Translations under genes and position numbers: made by a program
Assembly: GCA_023229425.1 (NCBI GenBank)
Contig: JALNZG010000014.1
Coordinates: 1 to 64,000, forward strand
Direction of reading: 5' to 3'
From: Ignavibacteriaceae bacterium
GTDB taxonomy: Bacteria; Bacteroidota; Ignavibacteria; Ignavibacteriales; Ignavibacteriaceae
DNA: 64,000 nt
In this document: piece by piece, positions 8,481 through 16,565 of the stretch
Layout of the letters: every line of letters starts with the position of its first letter
Position numbering within the stretch: position 1 is the stretch's first letter
The notes under the pieces: generated by a model
Told to the model about the DNA's origin: nothing
What the model saw: only the letters and a program-made list of their open reading frames with translations
Databases searched by the model: none

Positions 8481-8704
8481 TTGATCTAAATTTTTCATAG
8501 TTTTCACTATCAAAAAATTCAAAACCGGATGAATGCAAAATTAAATATCGAGAAATTATCAGAAGTTTTTATCGGGACGGTATCCGTGAATTTTCTTTAT
8601 GGTAGCTTCTCAAAATTAGTATCGACTGTGTCCATACAAAAGTCCATACAAACTCCATACACAAAAAAGCGAAAATCATCGGGAATCATAGAAGGTTTAA
8701 AAGC

Positions 8705-8740
8705 AAAAAAGCCCGAATACGTTTAATATTCGAGCCTTTT
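8705..8740 (-). terminator. Terminator of the tRNA-Arg transcript
   Basis: On the minus strand GGCTCGAATA pairs with TATTCGGGC across a short loop and runs into TTTTTT. The A-tract on the other side makes it potentially bidirectional. Confidence 0.8.
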
Positions 8741-8744
8741 CTTG

Positions 8745-8818
8745 TGCACCCGTGGAGAGTCGAACTCCAAACCTTCTGATCCGTAGTCAGATGCTCTATC
8801 CAATTAAGCTACGGGTGC
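8745..8818 (-). tRNA. tRNA-Arg (anticodon ACG)
   Basis: A full cloverleaf reads on the minus strand: acceptor GCACCCG / CGGGTGC with discriminator A, anticodon stem CTGA..TCAG with loop CTACGGA (anticodon ACG), and T-arm GGAGTTCGACTCTCC. The 3' CCA is not encoded. The accessory island ends at its 3' side, a frequent integration point, but I found no repeated tRNA tail at the far end of the island. Confidence 0.95.
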
Positions 8819-8965
8819 GGTTTGTTTGATTTTTTACAAGTTTTTCACTTCGTTGGGTTACGAAGTTGTAGAATTTTGCAACCGAAATTTAATTGAATTT
8901 TCCCTGACCTCCAAGAATCTTTGCTGTTATCCCCATTTTTTGCTTAATAAATTTCGAGAAATTGC

Positions 8966-9010
8966 CTTTAGTAAAGGATAGCCACGTAAATCAACTATCC
9001 TTCACTAAAG
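8966..9010 (-). terminator. Long hairpin after the beta-propeller gene
   Basis: CTTTAGTAAAGGATAG and CTATCCTTCACTAAAG form a 16-bp stem with one mismatch around 13 nt, 11 bp beyond the stop of the minus-strand gene. There is no clear U-tract, so it may act as an mRNA 3' end or a repeat. Confidence 0.6.
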
Positions 9011-9021
9011 TTCAGACCAAA

Positions 9022-11466
9022 TTAAAGTTCGTATCCTTTTATTACTTCTTTATCAATAGTAAAAATGAACTTTTCATTCGGTGCAATTACAAAAATCGGA
9101 CGCTTTACCTCTTTTGCCTGCCAGCGTGTGGCTCCCGTTTTGATATCAACAGATGTTAATTTTCTTTCAACACAATAAACTAATTTTTCACCAATTATGT
9201 GAGGCATGAATTGAACATTATCCTGATCGTATTCCCATTCATGTTTCCAGGTTAGTTTTCCATCCGCCGCATTAAGTAGCCCTATTCCTTCTGTTCCCAT
9301 AACAAAAATTGATTTTTGGTCATAAACCACACGAAGACACTTTTTGGCAGCGGCACCCCAGATCGTGAACAAACCATTATACTCGCAAGAAGCATCTGCC
9401 TGCTCCAACGCGGAAATATATTTACTGTATTCTTTTCCGCCGTAGGTGTAATAAGTATATTCTGCGCCATAACCGATACTTCCGATAGGCCATTCATCTA
9501 TCGCATAAGTTTTTTTATATGGCATTTTCCCAAGATCGTTTTTGCTCAAATTAATTGTGAAATCAAATTTCCCTCCGTCCGCTTTCATTTGTAGCGCGTA
9601 GATATTTTCTTCATCACCAAAGTAGAGATGTTTAGTTGCGGCATCATAGTTATTTCTCAATGAAAAATTCGGAGTTAAAAAACTCGGGTCTGTCTCAGTT
9701 TCAATTCGCCAGAGAAGTTTTCCCGAAGCACAATCGTAAGCGGCAAAACCATAGGGTGTTTCATCCCATTTGTTTTGAATTTTCATCCCAACGCCATCAA
9801 AAAATATTGCCGGAGGAACCATATCGATGGTGAATTTTTTTTCTCCCATCTTAACATAAAGTACATTATCAACAACCATCCCCTCGCGCGGAATAGCTTT
9901 AATGGTTCCGTTATTCACCCACAATCTTTTTTTGGCTTTTAAATCGTATGCTGCAATATTTTCATTACCGACAACATAGGCAATATTTCCATCGATGAAG
10001 GGCATCATATCTGCATAACGAACTGCTCCTCCGGCGGTTATTGAATAATCGCTTAAACGTAAATAATCTTTAAAATGAATTTCGCCCGTCTTGGGATTTA
10101 TTATGGAAATTCCGTCACCACCTTTTTCTTTCGTATCAGGATTACATAACGAATTGATTGACAACGTGCCGAAGACAATGTTTCCATCGTACTCAAGCGT
10201 AACATAATTGAAACCAATATTTTCCCATCCAAGATTATTTTCAACTTTTAACGTTTTCATTATGCCACCAAATAAAGACTTTGCCCAATCTGCTGTGCCG
10301 TAAGGAGTTGTTCCCAAAGAAGTTGTTCTGTAAATAACTTTTCCGGTTAAGGCATTTATGCGCATCAAATAAACATTAGCGCCTCCCTCAGCAACAGAAG
10401 TACTTGTGTAAGTTAGCAGTATATCATTTCCATCAACCTTTAAATAACGGTGGGCATAACCGGCAAAATCTTTATCATCCTTCTGCGATTGCCAAAGTAC
10501 TTTTCCTTCAGCAAGATCAATTGCCAGCATACCGTTTTTTAATCCTGCGAATAAATAATCTTTGTTTGCAACTTTCATTATTTCAAAAGTTCTGAAATCA
10601 TCAGCGCCTACTTTAACTTCGGTTAATTTGCCCGTTTCTTCATCAAAGAAAAAAGTATTTTCTTCACCAAGAATTACACAACCCCTGTCGGTGTTATAGA
10701 TGACTTCTTTATCTGCATCAAAACTTGCCTTGCTCTTGAATATTTCTTGATTTGCAACAACATCAATGACCGCCAAAGCTCCATCTAAGCAAAAAATCAG
10801 ATAACGTTCATCATTAGAAATGTAACTCCACCGCCGACCTTTTTCAGCTAAATCATATTCAACTTCATAATCATCAGCCAGAAAAACTCTGCTTCCCGAT
10901 TTCATATCAAACAATCCAACAGCTTCAGAATAAAAGAGGACGACAAAACGGTTTTGCTTTTTCAACACCTTCCAATTCCATGCGTCGAATTGATAAAGTT
11001 TCTGGTTGTATCCAAACTCTTGTCGCCATAATTCATTGCCGTTTTGAAGATCAATCCCTATATGAATTCCGCCAAACCGTAGGACGGTGATATCTCCAAT
11101 CATAAAAAGATTGACAAAATCTTTTTGCTCCACATCCGGGTATTCTTTCTCCCAAGCTAATTTTCCAGTGAGGGCATTGTAGGCTTGAACTTTATCATCT
11201 GCGCTTACCAGATAATAATTCCCGGCTATTTGATGGACTCCTTCTTTCTCGTAGTCATCAATCTCAAGCGCGTATTTTTTTTCCCCTTTAACTGCGTCGT
11301 ATAAATAAATATTTTCAGCGCATTGCAAAAAAAGCTGATTCCCTTTATCGAGGAAGTAGTAACTCTCTATCGGTGAATCAAGTTCGAGGCTCCATTTAGG
11401 GACTTGTTGTGCGGCAAGAATGTAACAGAAGCACAAAAAGAAAAAAAGTAGTTTTTTAGCATTCAT
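9022..11466 (-). CDS. Exported PQQ/WD-type beta-propeller protein
   Basis: The 814-aa protein begins with a signal peptide (MNAKKLLFFFLCFCYILAAQ). It then repeats propeller-blade motifs throughout, such as YNALTGKLAWEKEYP, GIDLQNGNELWRQEF, AIDLAEGKVLWQSQK, AYDCASGKLLWRIETE and SVDIKTGATRWQAK. These D-x-x-x-G-x-x-x-W units are the hallmark of PQQ-like (BamB/dehydrogenase-type) repeats. No enzyme residues for a quinoprotein dehydrogenase stand out, so it is more likely a scaffold or binding protein in the periplasm. It appears monocistronic. Confidence 0.85.
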   Translation of the reverse strand: MNAKKLLFFFLCFCYILAAQQVPKWSLELDSPIESYYFLDKGNQLFLQCAENIYLYDAVKGEKKYALEIDDYEKEGVHQIAGNYYLVSADDKVQAYNALTGKLAWEKEYPDVEQKDFVNLFMIGDITVLRFGGIHIGIDLQNGNELWRQEFGYNQKLYQFDAWNWKVLKKQNRFVVLFYSEAVGLFDMKSGSRVFLADDYEVEYDLAEKGRRWSYISNDERYLIFCLDGALAVIDVVANQEIFKSKASFDADKEVIYNTDRGCVILGEENTFFFDEETGKLTEVKVGADDFRTFEIMKVANKDYLFAGLKNGMLAIDLAEGKVLWQSQKDDKDFAGYAHRYLKVDGNDILLTYTSTSVAEGGANVYLMRINALTGKVIYRTTSLGTTPYGTADWAKSLFGGIMKTLKVENNLGWENIGFNYVTLEYDGNIVFGTLSINSLCNPDTKEKGGDGISIINPKTGEIHFKDYLRLSDYSITAGGAVRYADMMPFIDGNIAYVVGNENIAAYDLKAKKRLWVNNGTIKAIPREGMVVDNVLYVKMGEKKFTIDMVPPAIFFDGVGMKIQNKWDETPYGFAAYDCASGKLLWRIETETDPSFLTPNFSLRNNYDAATKHLYFGDEENIYALQMKADGGKFDFTINLSKNDLGKMPYKKTYAIDEWPIGSIGYGAEYTYYTYGGKEYSKYISALEQADASCEYNGLFTIWGAAAKKCLRVVYDQKSIFVMGTEGIGLLNAADGKLTWKHEWEYDQDNVQFMPHIIGEKLVYCVERKLTSVDIKTGATRWQAKEVKRPIFVIAPNEKFIFTIDKEVIKGYEL

Positions 11467-11742
11467 TTTGAATACTCCTTTTTTTATGTGATTTGATCTT
11501 ACGTTGCTTACGACAATCTAATGGTATTTTGGCATGCTTGAACCGGAGCCAAGAAGAACTGTATTGATCGTGGGGAATTGTAGAGGGGAAAAATGTGGAG
11601 AGAAAGTATTCCTCAGATAATGGAACAATAAAATGAACATATTTTACGAGTGAAAATTATCGAGAAAAAAATCAGTTTACAACAAAATTATAATTGATTC
11701 AAATTTATAAAATGAACTCAACTACCCGTTAGGAAAAAAACT

Positions 11743-12123
11743 TTATGGATACGATTTCAGTTTCAATCCTTCAATAAATCTAAAATCTTTCTGATTCTTT
11801 GTTAAGAGCATAGCTTGATGAGCAATAGAAGTAGCTGCAATAAAAGCATCGGCTATAAGCAATCCGTGGCTTAGTCGGTAGATTTTCAATAGCCTGATCG
11901 CTATATCATTTATTTCATCATCAATTTTTATTAATTCAAATCTACAAAGAAACTTATCAACTATCCGCAACTCAGATTTGTTTCTAATTAATTCCATTTT
12001 TGTAATTGTACTAATTCCGAGTGAATGATTTTGCTCTTCTTTGATTAAACGATTTACAGCAGTTAAAATGTTTTTGCTTACATCTATCAAAATATCGGTA
12101 TCCACCAAAAGCAAGTTATTCAC
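11743..12123 (-). CDS. VapC-like PIN-domain toxin
   Basis: This is probably a ribonuclease toxin. The 126-aa protein has the PIN layout: VDTDILID with the first acidic residue (Asp8), a Glu in KMELI, and the ADAFIAATS motif with the later Asp. The start overlaps the upstream gene by 8 bp, the usual coupling in VapBC-type pairs. Cognate neutralisation by the upstream protein is inferred. Confidence 0.85.
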   Translation of the reverse strand: MNNLLLVDTDILIDVSKNILTAVNRLIKEEQNHSLGISTITKMELIRNKSELRIVDKFLCRFELIKIDDEINDIAIRLLKIYRLSHGLLIADAFIAATSIAHQAMLLTKNQKDFRFIEGLKLKSYP

Positions 12124-12358
12124 CCTGGTTTCTCCATTCCGATGATCGTAATTGTTTTAACCATAAATCGCTATTCTCAAAATCTTTTCTATCCCTCCAC
12201 ATCCCTACAAATTTTTCTTCTTTAAAATTTGTTTTTTTAGGTTGCTTAGGTGAAGGCTTTGAGTAACTGGTCTGTAAAAATTCTATAAAACTAAGCACTT
12301 GTTTTTTTGCCTCTAAGGGTAGAGTTTCAATTTTACTAAGAATATATTCACTGCTCAT
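12116..12358 (-). CDS. Antitoxin, DUF2281-like
   Basis: The N-terminus IETLPLEAKKQVLSFIEFLQ matches DUF2281-type antitoxins. The C-terminal half (WRDRKDFENSDLWLKQLRSS) carries the W-x-D-R..D-S..W-x-R-x-x-W-pattern found in antitoxins that cap PIN toxins. It is 80 aa, directly upstream of and overlapping the toxin gene. No strong Shine-Dalgarno is visible. Confidence 0.8.
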   Translation of the reverse strand: MSSEYILSKIETLPLEAKKQVLSFIEFLQTSYSKPSPKQPKKTNFKEEKFVGMWRDRKDFENSDLWLKQLRSSEWRNQGE

Positions 12359-12460
12359 TTCTTGCTCACTTTTAATAATTCATTTTCTTTCAAAGCCAAA
12401 TTAATTGTTTCCATCACGAGTTGCAAAGGAGAAAAATAATCTTATACTTTCTATTTTGCT

Positions 12461-13606
12461 TTATTTTGCCCCATACTGGATAATCTTCAAACCATATTTA
12501 GCACGGAGTTCGTCTATTGAATTCAACATCCGTTTTTCTTTTTCTTCTTTTCCATCAAACAAATTTTCTTGCTCATAAGAACTGTAGAAATTAGTAAGTT
12601 GAACGCCGATAAGCCGTATCGAGACGCGCCTCTTGTAAGCATTTCTAAATAAATCCACTACCGCATTATAGATAATTTTATCACTACTTGTAGGTTCTTT
12701 TATAGTTTGAGCACGGGTTAATGTGATAAAATCGGAGTAACGGAGTTTCAATGTGATGGTCTTTGTCATCCACCCTTTTTTGCGGAGTGAGTTTGCGACA
12801 TCTTCGACTAGATGGAAAAGTATATTTTCAATTTCTTGATGATCGGAAATATCTTTTTGAAACGTCTCTTCCCTGCCGATACTTTTTCTCTCCCGTTCAA
12901 CGGTAAGAAACTCACTTCCTTTACCTTGTGCGTGTTCATAAATCGCTATACCATATTTACCAAAGAGTGTAGTGAAATAATCGCTTGAAGCATCAGTGAT
13001 ATCTTTAATTATTCTAAATCCGCGTGCATTCAATTGCTTTGTGGCAACTCTGCCTATTCCCGGCATAGTTTCAATTGGAAGTGGCGCAAGGAATTCTTGT
13101 TCTTGTCCCGCAACAACATAAGTTATTCCTTCCGGTTTTGCATAGTCTGAACTTATTTTTGCCACATACTTGTTTGAAGCGATCCCGATTGAACAAGGCA
13201 GAGAAAGTTCTTTTTTTATTTCAGCTTGAAGAAGCGAAGCAAAGTAGTAAGGGTTTCCGTAAATTTTTTCACATCCGGAAAAGTCCATATAAAACTCATC
13301 GATCGAAGCTTGTTCCATTACAGGTGCGTAACGCTCTAAAATATTTTTTACCGCTTTGGAATAACGAGAATATTCTTTCCCGTGTCCGTGCAGATAAATG
13401 CCTTTGGGACAAAGCCGAAACGCATCGCGAATGGGCATTCCGGAACGAAGTCCAAACGCTCTTGCTTCGTATGAACAAGCCGCAACAACACCTCTGCCGT
13501 GCGGATCGCCACCAACAATAACCGGCTTCCCTTTAAGCGAAGGATCAAGTATCCGTTCTACAGAAACGAAGAAAGCGTCTAAATCAAGATGAAAGATTGT
13601 GGGCAT
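12461..13606 (-). CDS. dinB: DNA polymerase IV (Y-family translesion polymerase)
   Basis: This error-prone polymerase bypasses DNA lesions. The 381-aa protein has HLDLDAFFVSVE at the N-terminus (metal-binding Asp), ACSYEARAFGLRSGMP (nucleotide-binding region) and ASIDEFYMD (catalytic SIDE). It continues with GIASNKYVAKISSDYAKPEG, MPGIGRVATKQL (helix-hairpin-helix) and a little-finger domain ending RLIGVQLTNF. Length is normal. I see no close match to the lexA-type palindrome immediately upstream; a cluster of short palindromic repeats starts there instead. Confidence 0.95.
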   Translation of the reverse strand: MPTIFHLDLDAFFVSVERILDPSLKGKPVIVGGDPHGRGVVAACSYEARAFGLRSGMPIRDAFRLCPKGIYLHGHGKEYSRYSKAVKNILERYAPVMEQASIDEFYMDFSGCEKIYGNPYYFASLLQAEIKKELSLPCSIGIASNKYVAKISSDYAKPEGITYVVAGQEQEFLAPLPIETMPGIGRVATKQLNARGFRIIKDITDASSDYFTTLFGKYGIAIYEHAQGKGSEFLTVERERKSIGREETFQKDISDHQEIENILFHLVEDVANSLRKKGWMTKTITLKLRYSDFITLTRAQTIKEPTSSDKIIYNAVVDLFRNAYKRRVSIRLIGVQLTNFYSSYEQENLFDGKEEKEKRMLNSIDELRAKYGLKIIQYGAK

Positions 13607-13650
13607 AAATCAGTTGAAAGTAGAAAGTGAAAAGTAGAAAGTGAAACAAT

Positions 13651-13950
13651 TCCGCATCACGCCGAGGCGTGACGCTACACAAATAAATCCCGATGAATCG
13701 GTATAGAATTTTCCATCATCATCGTTTACGATGATTTTTTCAATCAGCGATACCGTTTACGGTATCGCGGTTTAACCACCGGTATAATGAAACACCAGAC
13801 TACATTAACATATTAGTGTCCCTACAATATCGCATTCCGGTAAACCGGAACACTGCACAAACAAATCCCGATAAATCGGGATGGGATTTCCATCATTCCG
13901 ATTTATCGGGATGATTTTTTTGCCCGGCGATACCGTTTACGGTATCGCTG
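13651..13950. repeat. REP/BIME palindrome cluster, left of the transposase
   Basis: Serial short hairpins: CACGCCGAGGCGTG (13658), ATCATCGTTTACGATGAT (13717), GCGATACCGTTTACGGTATC (13747), CCGGTAAACCGG (about 13838), CCCGATAAATCGGG, CCGATTTATCGG and a second GCGATACCGTTTACGGTATC (13927). Linkers between them are conserved with the copies at 14423-14700. This pattern is typical of composite REP elements mobilised by a RAYT. Confidence 0.85.
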
Positions 13951-13965
13951 ATTTATAAATGCTGA

Positions 13966-14397
13966 TTACACATTATCTGTGGTATCATCTGTAAATGTTT
14001 CCATCGCAGCATTTATTTTTCCGGTTTGATGATGTTTTTTCTGATTATTTATGTATTGCACTATACGCGGGAGATCCTTTTCAGAAAAAGATAAGACGCC
14101 AAATCCCTCCTGCCAGGCAAAATCTTTTGTTACCTGAAGTTCTTTATTTAGAAAATAAGAAGCGCTCCCTTTCAGTTTGCCGATAATATCACTAACCGAT
14201 TCAGCCGGAGGAATAGATATAGCTAAATGGATGTGGTTAGTTGTTCCGTTACAACTGTGAATTTCACAATGGAACCGTTTAGCCTTGTTCAACAAAAACG
14301 GAAAAAGGTATTGCTCTATTTTATCCGAGATTATTTCTTCTCGTCTATACGTTGTCCAAATAACATGATAAAACAATTTATAAAAAACCTTACCCAT
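13966..14397 (-). CDS. REP-associated tyrosine transposase (IS200/Y1 family)
   Basis: The protein (143 aa from the preferred start) is a HUH single-stranded DNA transposase. It has FYHVIWTTYRR at the N-terminus, the HUH motif in NHIHLAISIP, and a tyrosine in QYINNQKKHH. The ATG at 14397 is chosen because GAGGAA sits 4-5 nt upstream; the longer frame to 14490 runs through flanking palindromes. Palindrome clusters on both sides are its presumed substrates. No insertion-sequence ends were identified, so it looks like a domesticated RAYT. Confidence 0.88.
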   Translation of the reverse strand: MGKVFYKLFYHVIWTTYRREEIISDKIEQYLFPFLLNKAKRFHCEIHSCNGTTNHIHLAISIPPAESVSDIIGKLKGSASYFLNKELQVTKDFAWQEGFGVLSFSEKDLPRIVQYINNQKKHHQTGKINAAMETFTDDTTDNV

Positions 14398-14422
14398 GTT
14401 TTCCTCAATATTTCTTGTGAAT

Positions 14423-14700
14423 TCCGCATCACGCCAAGGCGTTACGCAGCACGAATAAATCCCAATAAATCGGGATAGTTCCCTTATCATCGTTTACGAT
14501 GATTTTTTCGATTAGCGATACCGTTTACGGTATCGCGGTTTATTACACCAGGTTATGATAATATGTTCGTTTTCCATAACTCCGCATTCCGGTAAACCGG
14601 AACGCTACACAAACAAATCCCGATAAATCGGGATGGAATTTTCATCATCCCGATTTATCGGTATGATTTTTTTGCCCAGCGATACCGTTTACGGTATCGC
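14423..14700. repeat. REP/BIME palindrome cluster, right of the transposase
   Basis: Units repeat the left cluster: CACGCCAAGGCGTT (14430, partly decayed), ATCATCGTTTACGATGAT, GCGATACCGTTTACGGTATC (14515 and 14679), CCGGTAAACCGG (about 14590), and paired CCCGATAAATCGGG / CCCGATTTATCGG. The order of hairpins is the same as on the left. Confidence 0.85.
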
Positions 14701-14798
14701 TGATTACACAACACAAATTTGTACGAATTCATCATTCCTTTTTTCCATCATCAACCTTTATCCATCAACCATCTAAAGCAACTTTCCTTTTAATTCGC

Positions 14799-14830
14799 TT
14801 TGACTTTCATGCTTCTTTCCCTTAGTTTTG
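14799..14830 (+). promoter_or_regulatory. Bacteroidota-type promoter
   Basis: TTTG at 14799-14802 and TAGTTTTG at 14823-14830, separated by exactly 20 bp. This matches the TTTG-N19-21-TAnnTTTG consensus of the Bacteroidota primary sigma factor. It points at the putative RNA that follows. Confidence 0.75.
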
Positions 14831-14834
14831 TAGT

Positions 14835-14960
14835 GAGTCGAGAAGCTGACTAAGTACGGACTTAATAGTTAGCGGAAGAGGGCTGGTGAACCCGTTTTTC
14901 ACATCAGTCCGAAACGCTCAAAAAATTGCTCTCTCATTCATTTGGGAGAGCATTTTTTTT
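14835..14960 (+). ncRNA. Putative structured small RNA, family not recognised
   Basis: About 125 nt between a consensus promoter and a terminator, with no open reading frame of note. Predicted hairpins: GCTGACTA / TAGTTAGC (8 bp, one G-U), then a stem AGCG / CGCT enclosing GGGCTG / CAGTCC and GTGAA / TTCAC. The terminator is GCTCTC / GAGAGC followed by ATTTTTTTT (14928-14960). It does not resemble SRP RNA, tmRNA, RNase P or a riboswitch that I know. 6S RNA is not excluded but the length and layout are unusual for it. Confidence 0.6.
14928..14960 (+). terminator. Rho-independent terminator of the putative RNA
   Basis: Stem GCTCTCT / GGAGAGC flanked by AAAAAATT and ATTTTTTTT. Confidence 0.88.
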
Positions 14961-15099
14961 GTATCAATTTGTTTTCGAAATTATTTTCATCAGTTTTTTC
15001 TTTGCTTCTACTCAAATAACTTTATGCTGGTTGCTTTGTTCATAATTTAGCTCTGTTTGTTTTTATAATTACCATGTAACGATAACCGGATTTTACAAA

Positions 15100-15336
15100 C
15101 TATTTAAAAGCAATCCAAAGGTTAACAAAAGTTGCAACAGTAACTAGAAATGTCATCATTGTAATCCATTTTGTGTAACGTAACATTGCTTCATTTTGCC
15201 TTTCAAATTTACGCCTTGACAATTCATCAAGATAATATGAAATGCCAGGTTCGACATGGATGGCAATCTTATCGTGTTCTTGTATCAATTGTTCATCGGT
15301 TATCGAACGAAGTGTTTCTATTGTTGGTAATGACAT
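15100..15336 (-). CDS. Small single-pass membrane protein
   Basis: The 78-aa protein has a soluble N-terminal part (SITDEQLIQEHDKIA, ISYYLDELSRRKFERQNEAM) and one C-terminal helix (WITMMTFLVTVATFVNLWIA). A GAGG ribosome binding site lies at good distance. Similar C-tail-anchored small proteins of unknown role occur in many genomes; I cannot assign a function. Confidence 0.6.
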   Translation of the reverse strand: MSLPTIETLRSITDEQLIQEHDKIAIHVEPGISYYLDELSRRKFERQNEAMLRYTKWITMMTFLVTVATFVNLWIAFK

Positions 15337-15513
15337 CTTTTAACCTCATTAGTTGTTATTTACTATAGTGGCATTAAGCGGTGCTACAATGTTACTGCTT
15401 CTACTTAGTTGGGTTATTGATTATTTAACTCACTTACTAAAATACCGAACAATAAAACTCAACAATAACTGCAAAACTACTGACTGGCTACAGCGTGTTG
15501 CTTTAGATTCGGG

Positions 15514-16392
15514 TTATAGCGCTTTTACGATTTTATCTATTATAAATTGATAATCTCTCAATACCATTTCATTATAAGAAGAATAAAGATCGATAAGTTT
15601 CTGAGTTTTATTTGGTTTAATAAACTTAAGAATTTCGTAGTTTTGAATTAAATCAAGTTGTGCAACATTAATCAAATTAGTTAGAACTAACACAATGTTT
15701 GGTGAAAGTTGCCCTTTATAATTGGATAAAAAATTTTCTGTAAGGATCCCAGTTTCACAATGAATATAAATGCTTGCAGATTTGTAGATACTTAAATATA
15801 TCTGACTGAGTTTTATACTTTGAATCGGATCATTTTTATCTACGAGTTTATCCCGCTTAATACACATATCGTATTTCTTAAGATTTGTCCAATTACTTTT
15901 AAGTTGGTCTTTATCAAAATCAAAACTTGGATCAAGACTTCTTTCATTAAAAAAGGTTTTAAGTTTAACAAGCTCAATATCATCCTTGAATATTTTTTCC
16001 ATAAATCCGTACAAAGTTGGATCAATATTTTTTATTGCTTGAGAATAACGATAATCTGTTCTATTTATATCGGAAATGAATGGGTCAAAACCTTCTTTTT
16101 TATCAGAGTTTATTAAATAAGAAGATACGATAACCTGTTCAAATCGTATTCTTAAAAGCGCAAACGCTTCAATTGGTTGAGCAAAAGTAGTTAACAATCT
16201 AACTGACAAACTGGCATTTAATGAATGATACATTAAAAGAGATAGAACACCTGCTTCAAGAGTTCCCCAATCTGCTGGTGAATTTCCTCCTAGTTCACTT
16301 GCTAAAATAAATGTTTGCTCAGAAACATTTAAATACTCTTTAAGTTCTGGAACCGCATCAATCAAAGGCCCATATGTTTGTCTAAGTTTCAT
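15514..16392 (-). CDS. Hypothetical protein, possibly DUF5677-like
   Basis: The 292-aa protein is all-helical and cytoplasmic by composition, with no signal or membrane segment. ALLRIRFEQVIVSSYLIN resembles the R-x-x-x-E-x-x-x-x-x-YL helix I associate with DUF5677, a family without known function. The resemblance is weak. It stands alone, with its own upstream AT-rich region. Confidence 0.5.
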   Translation of the reverse strand: MKLRQTYGPLIDAVPELKEYLNVSEQTFILASELGGNSPADWGTLEAGVLSLLMYHSLNASLSVRLLTTFAQPIEAFALLRIRFEQVIVSSYLINSDKKEGFDPFISDINRTDYRYSQAIKNIDPTLYGFMEKIFKDDIELVKLKTFFNERSLDPSFDFDKDQLKSNWTNLKKYDMCIKRDKLVDKNDPIQSIKLSQIYLSIYKSASIYIHCETGILTENFLSNYKGQLSPNIVLVLTNLINVAQLDLIQNYEILKFIKPNKTQKLIDLYSSYNEMVLRDYQFIIDKIVKAL

Positions 16393-16565
16393 AAAATATC
16401 TACTCGCTATAACAGTATTATTTTAAGCCGTCACCCACCCAAAATAAGTATCAAAATATAATAACAGCTCATAAAAATTCTTATACTATAAATAAAAAAG
16501 AGTTTTTAGTTAAAAATTTTATTCGTAAGAATAATTTCATCTATACAAACTTGCCTTTACATTTT

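Noticed and set aside
8529..8726. 65-codon frame left of tRNA-Arg, considered as an integrase remnant
   Set aside because: No recombinase motif is visible, and its end is made of the tRNA terminator sequence.
12359..12460. Short minus-strand frame METINLALKENELL before the antitoxin
   Set aside because: Only 19 codons with no further support; it could be the tail of a lost gene.
13075..13521. 148-codon plus-strand frame inside dinB
   Set aside because: Shadow of the dinB reading frame, whose motifs are unambiguous.
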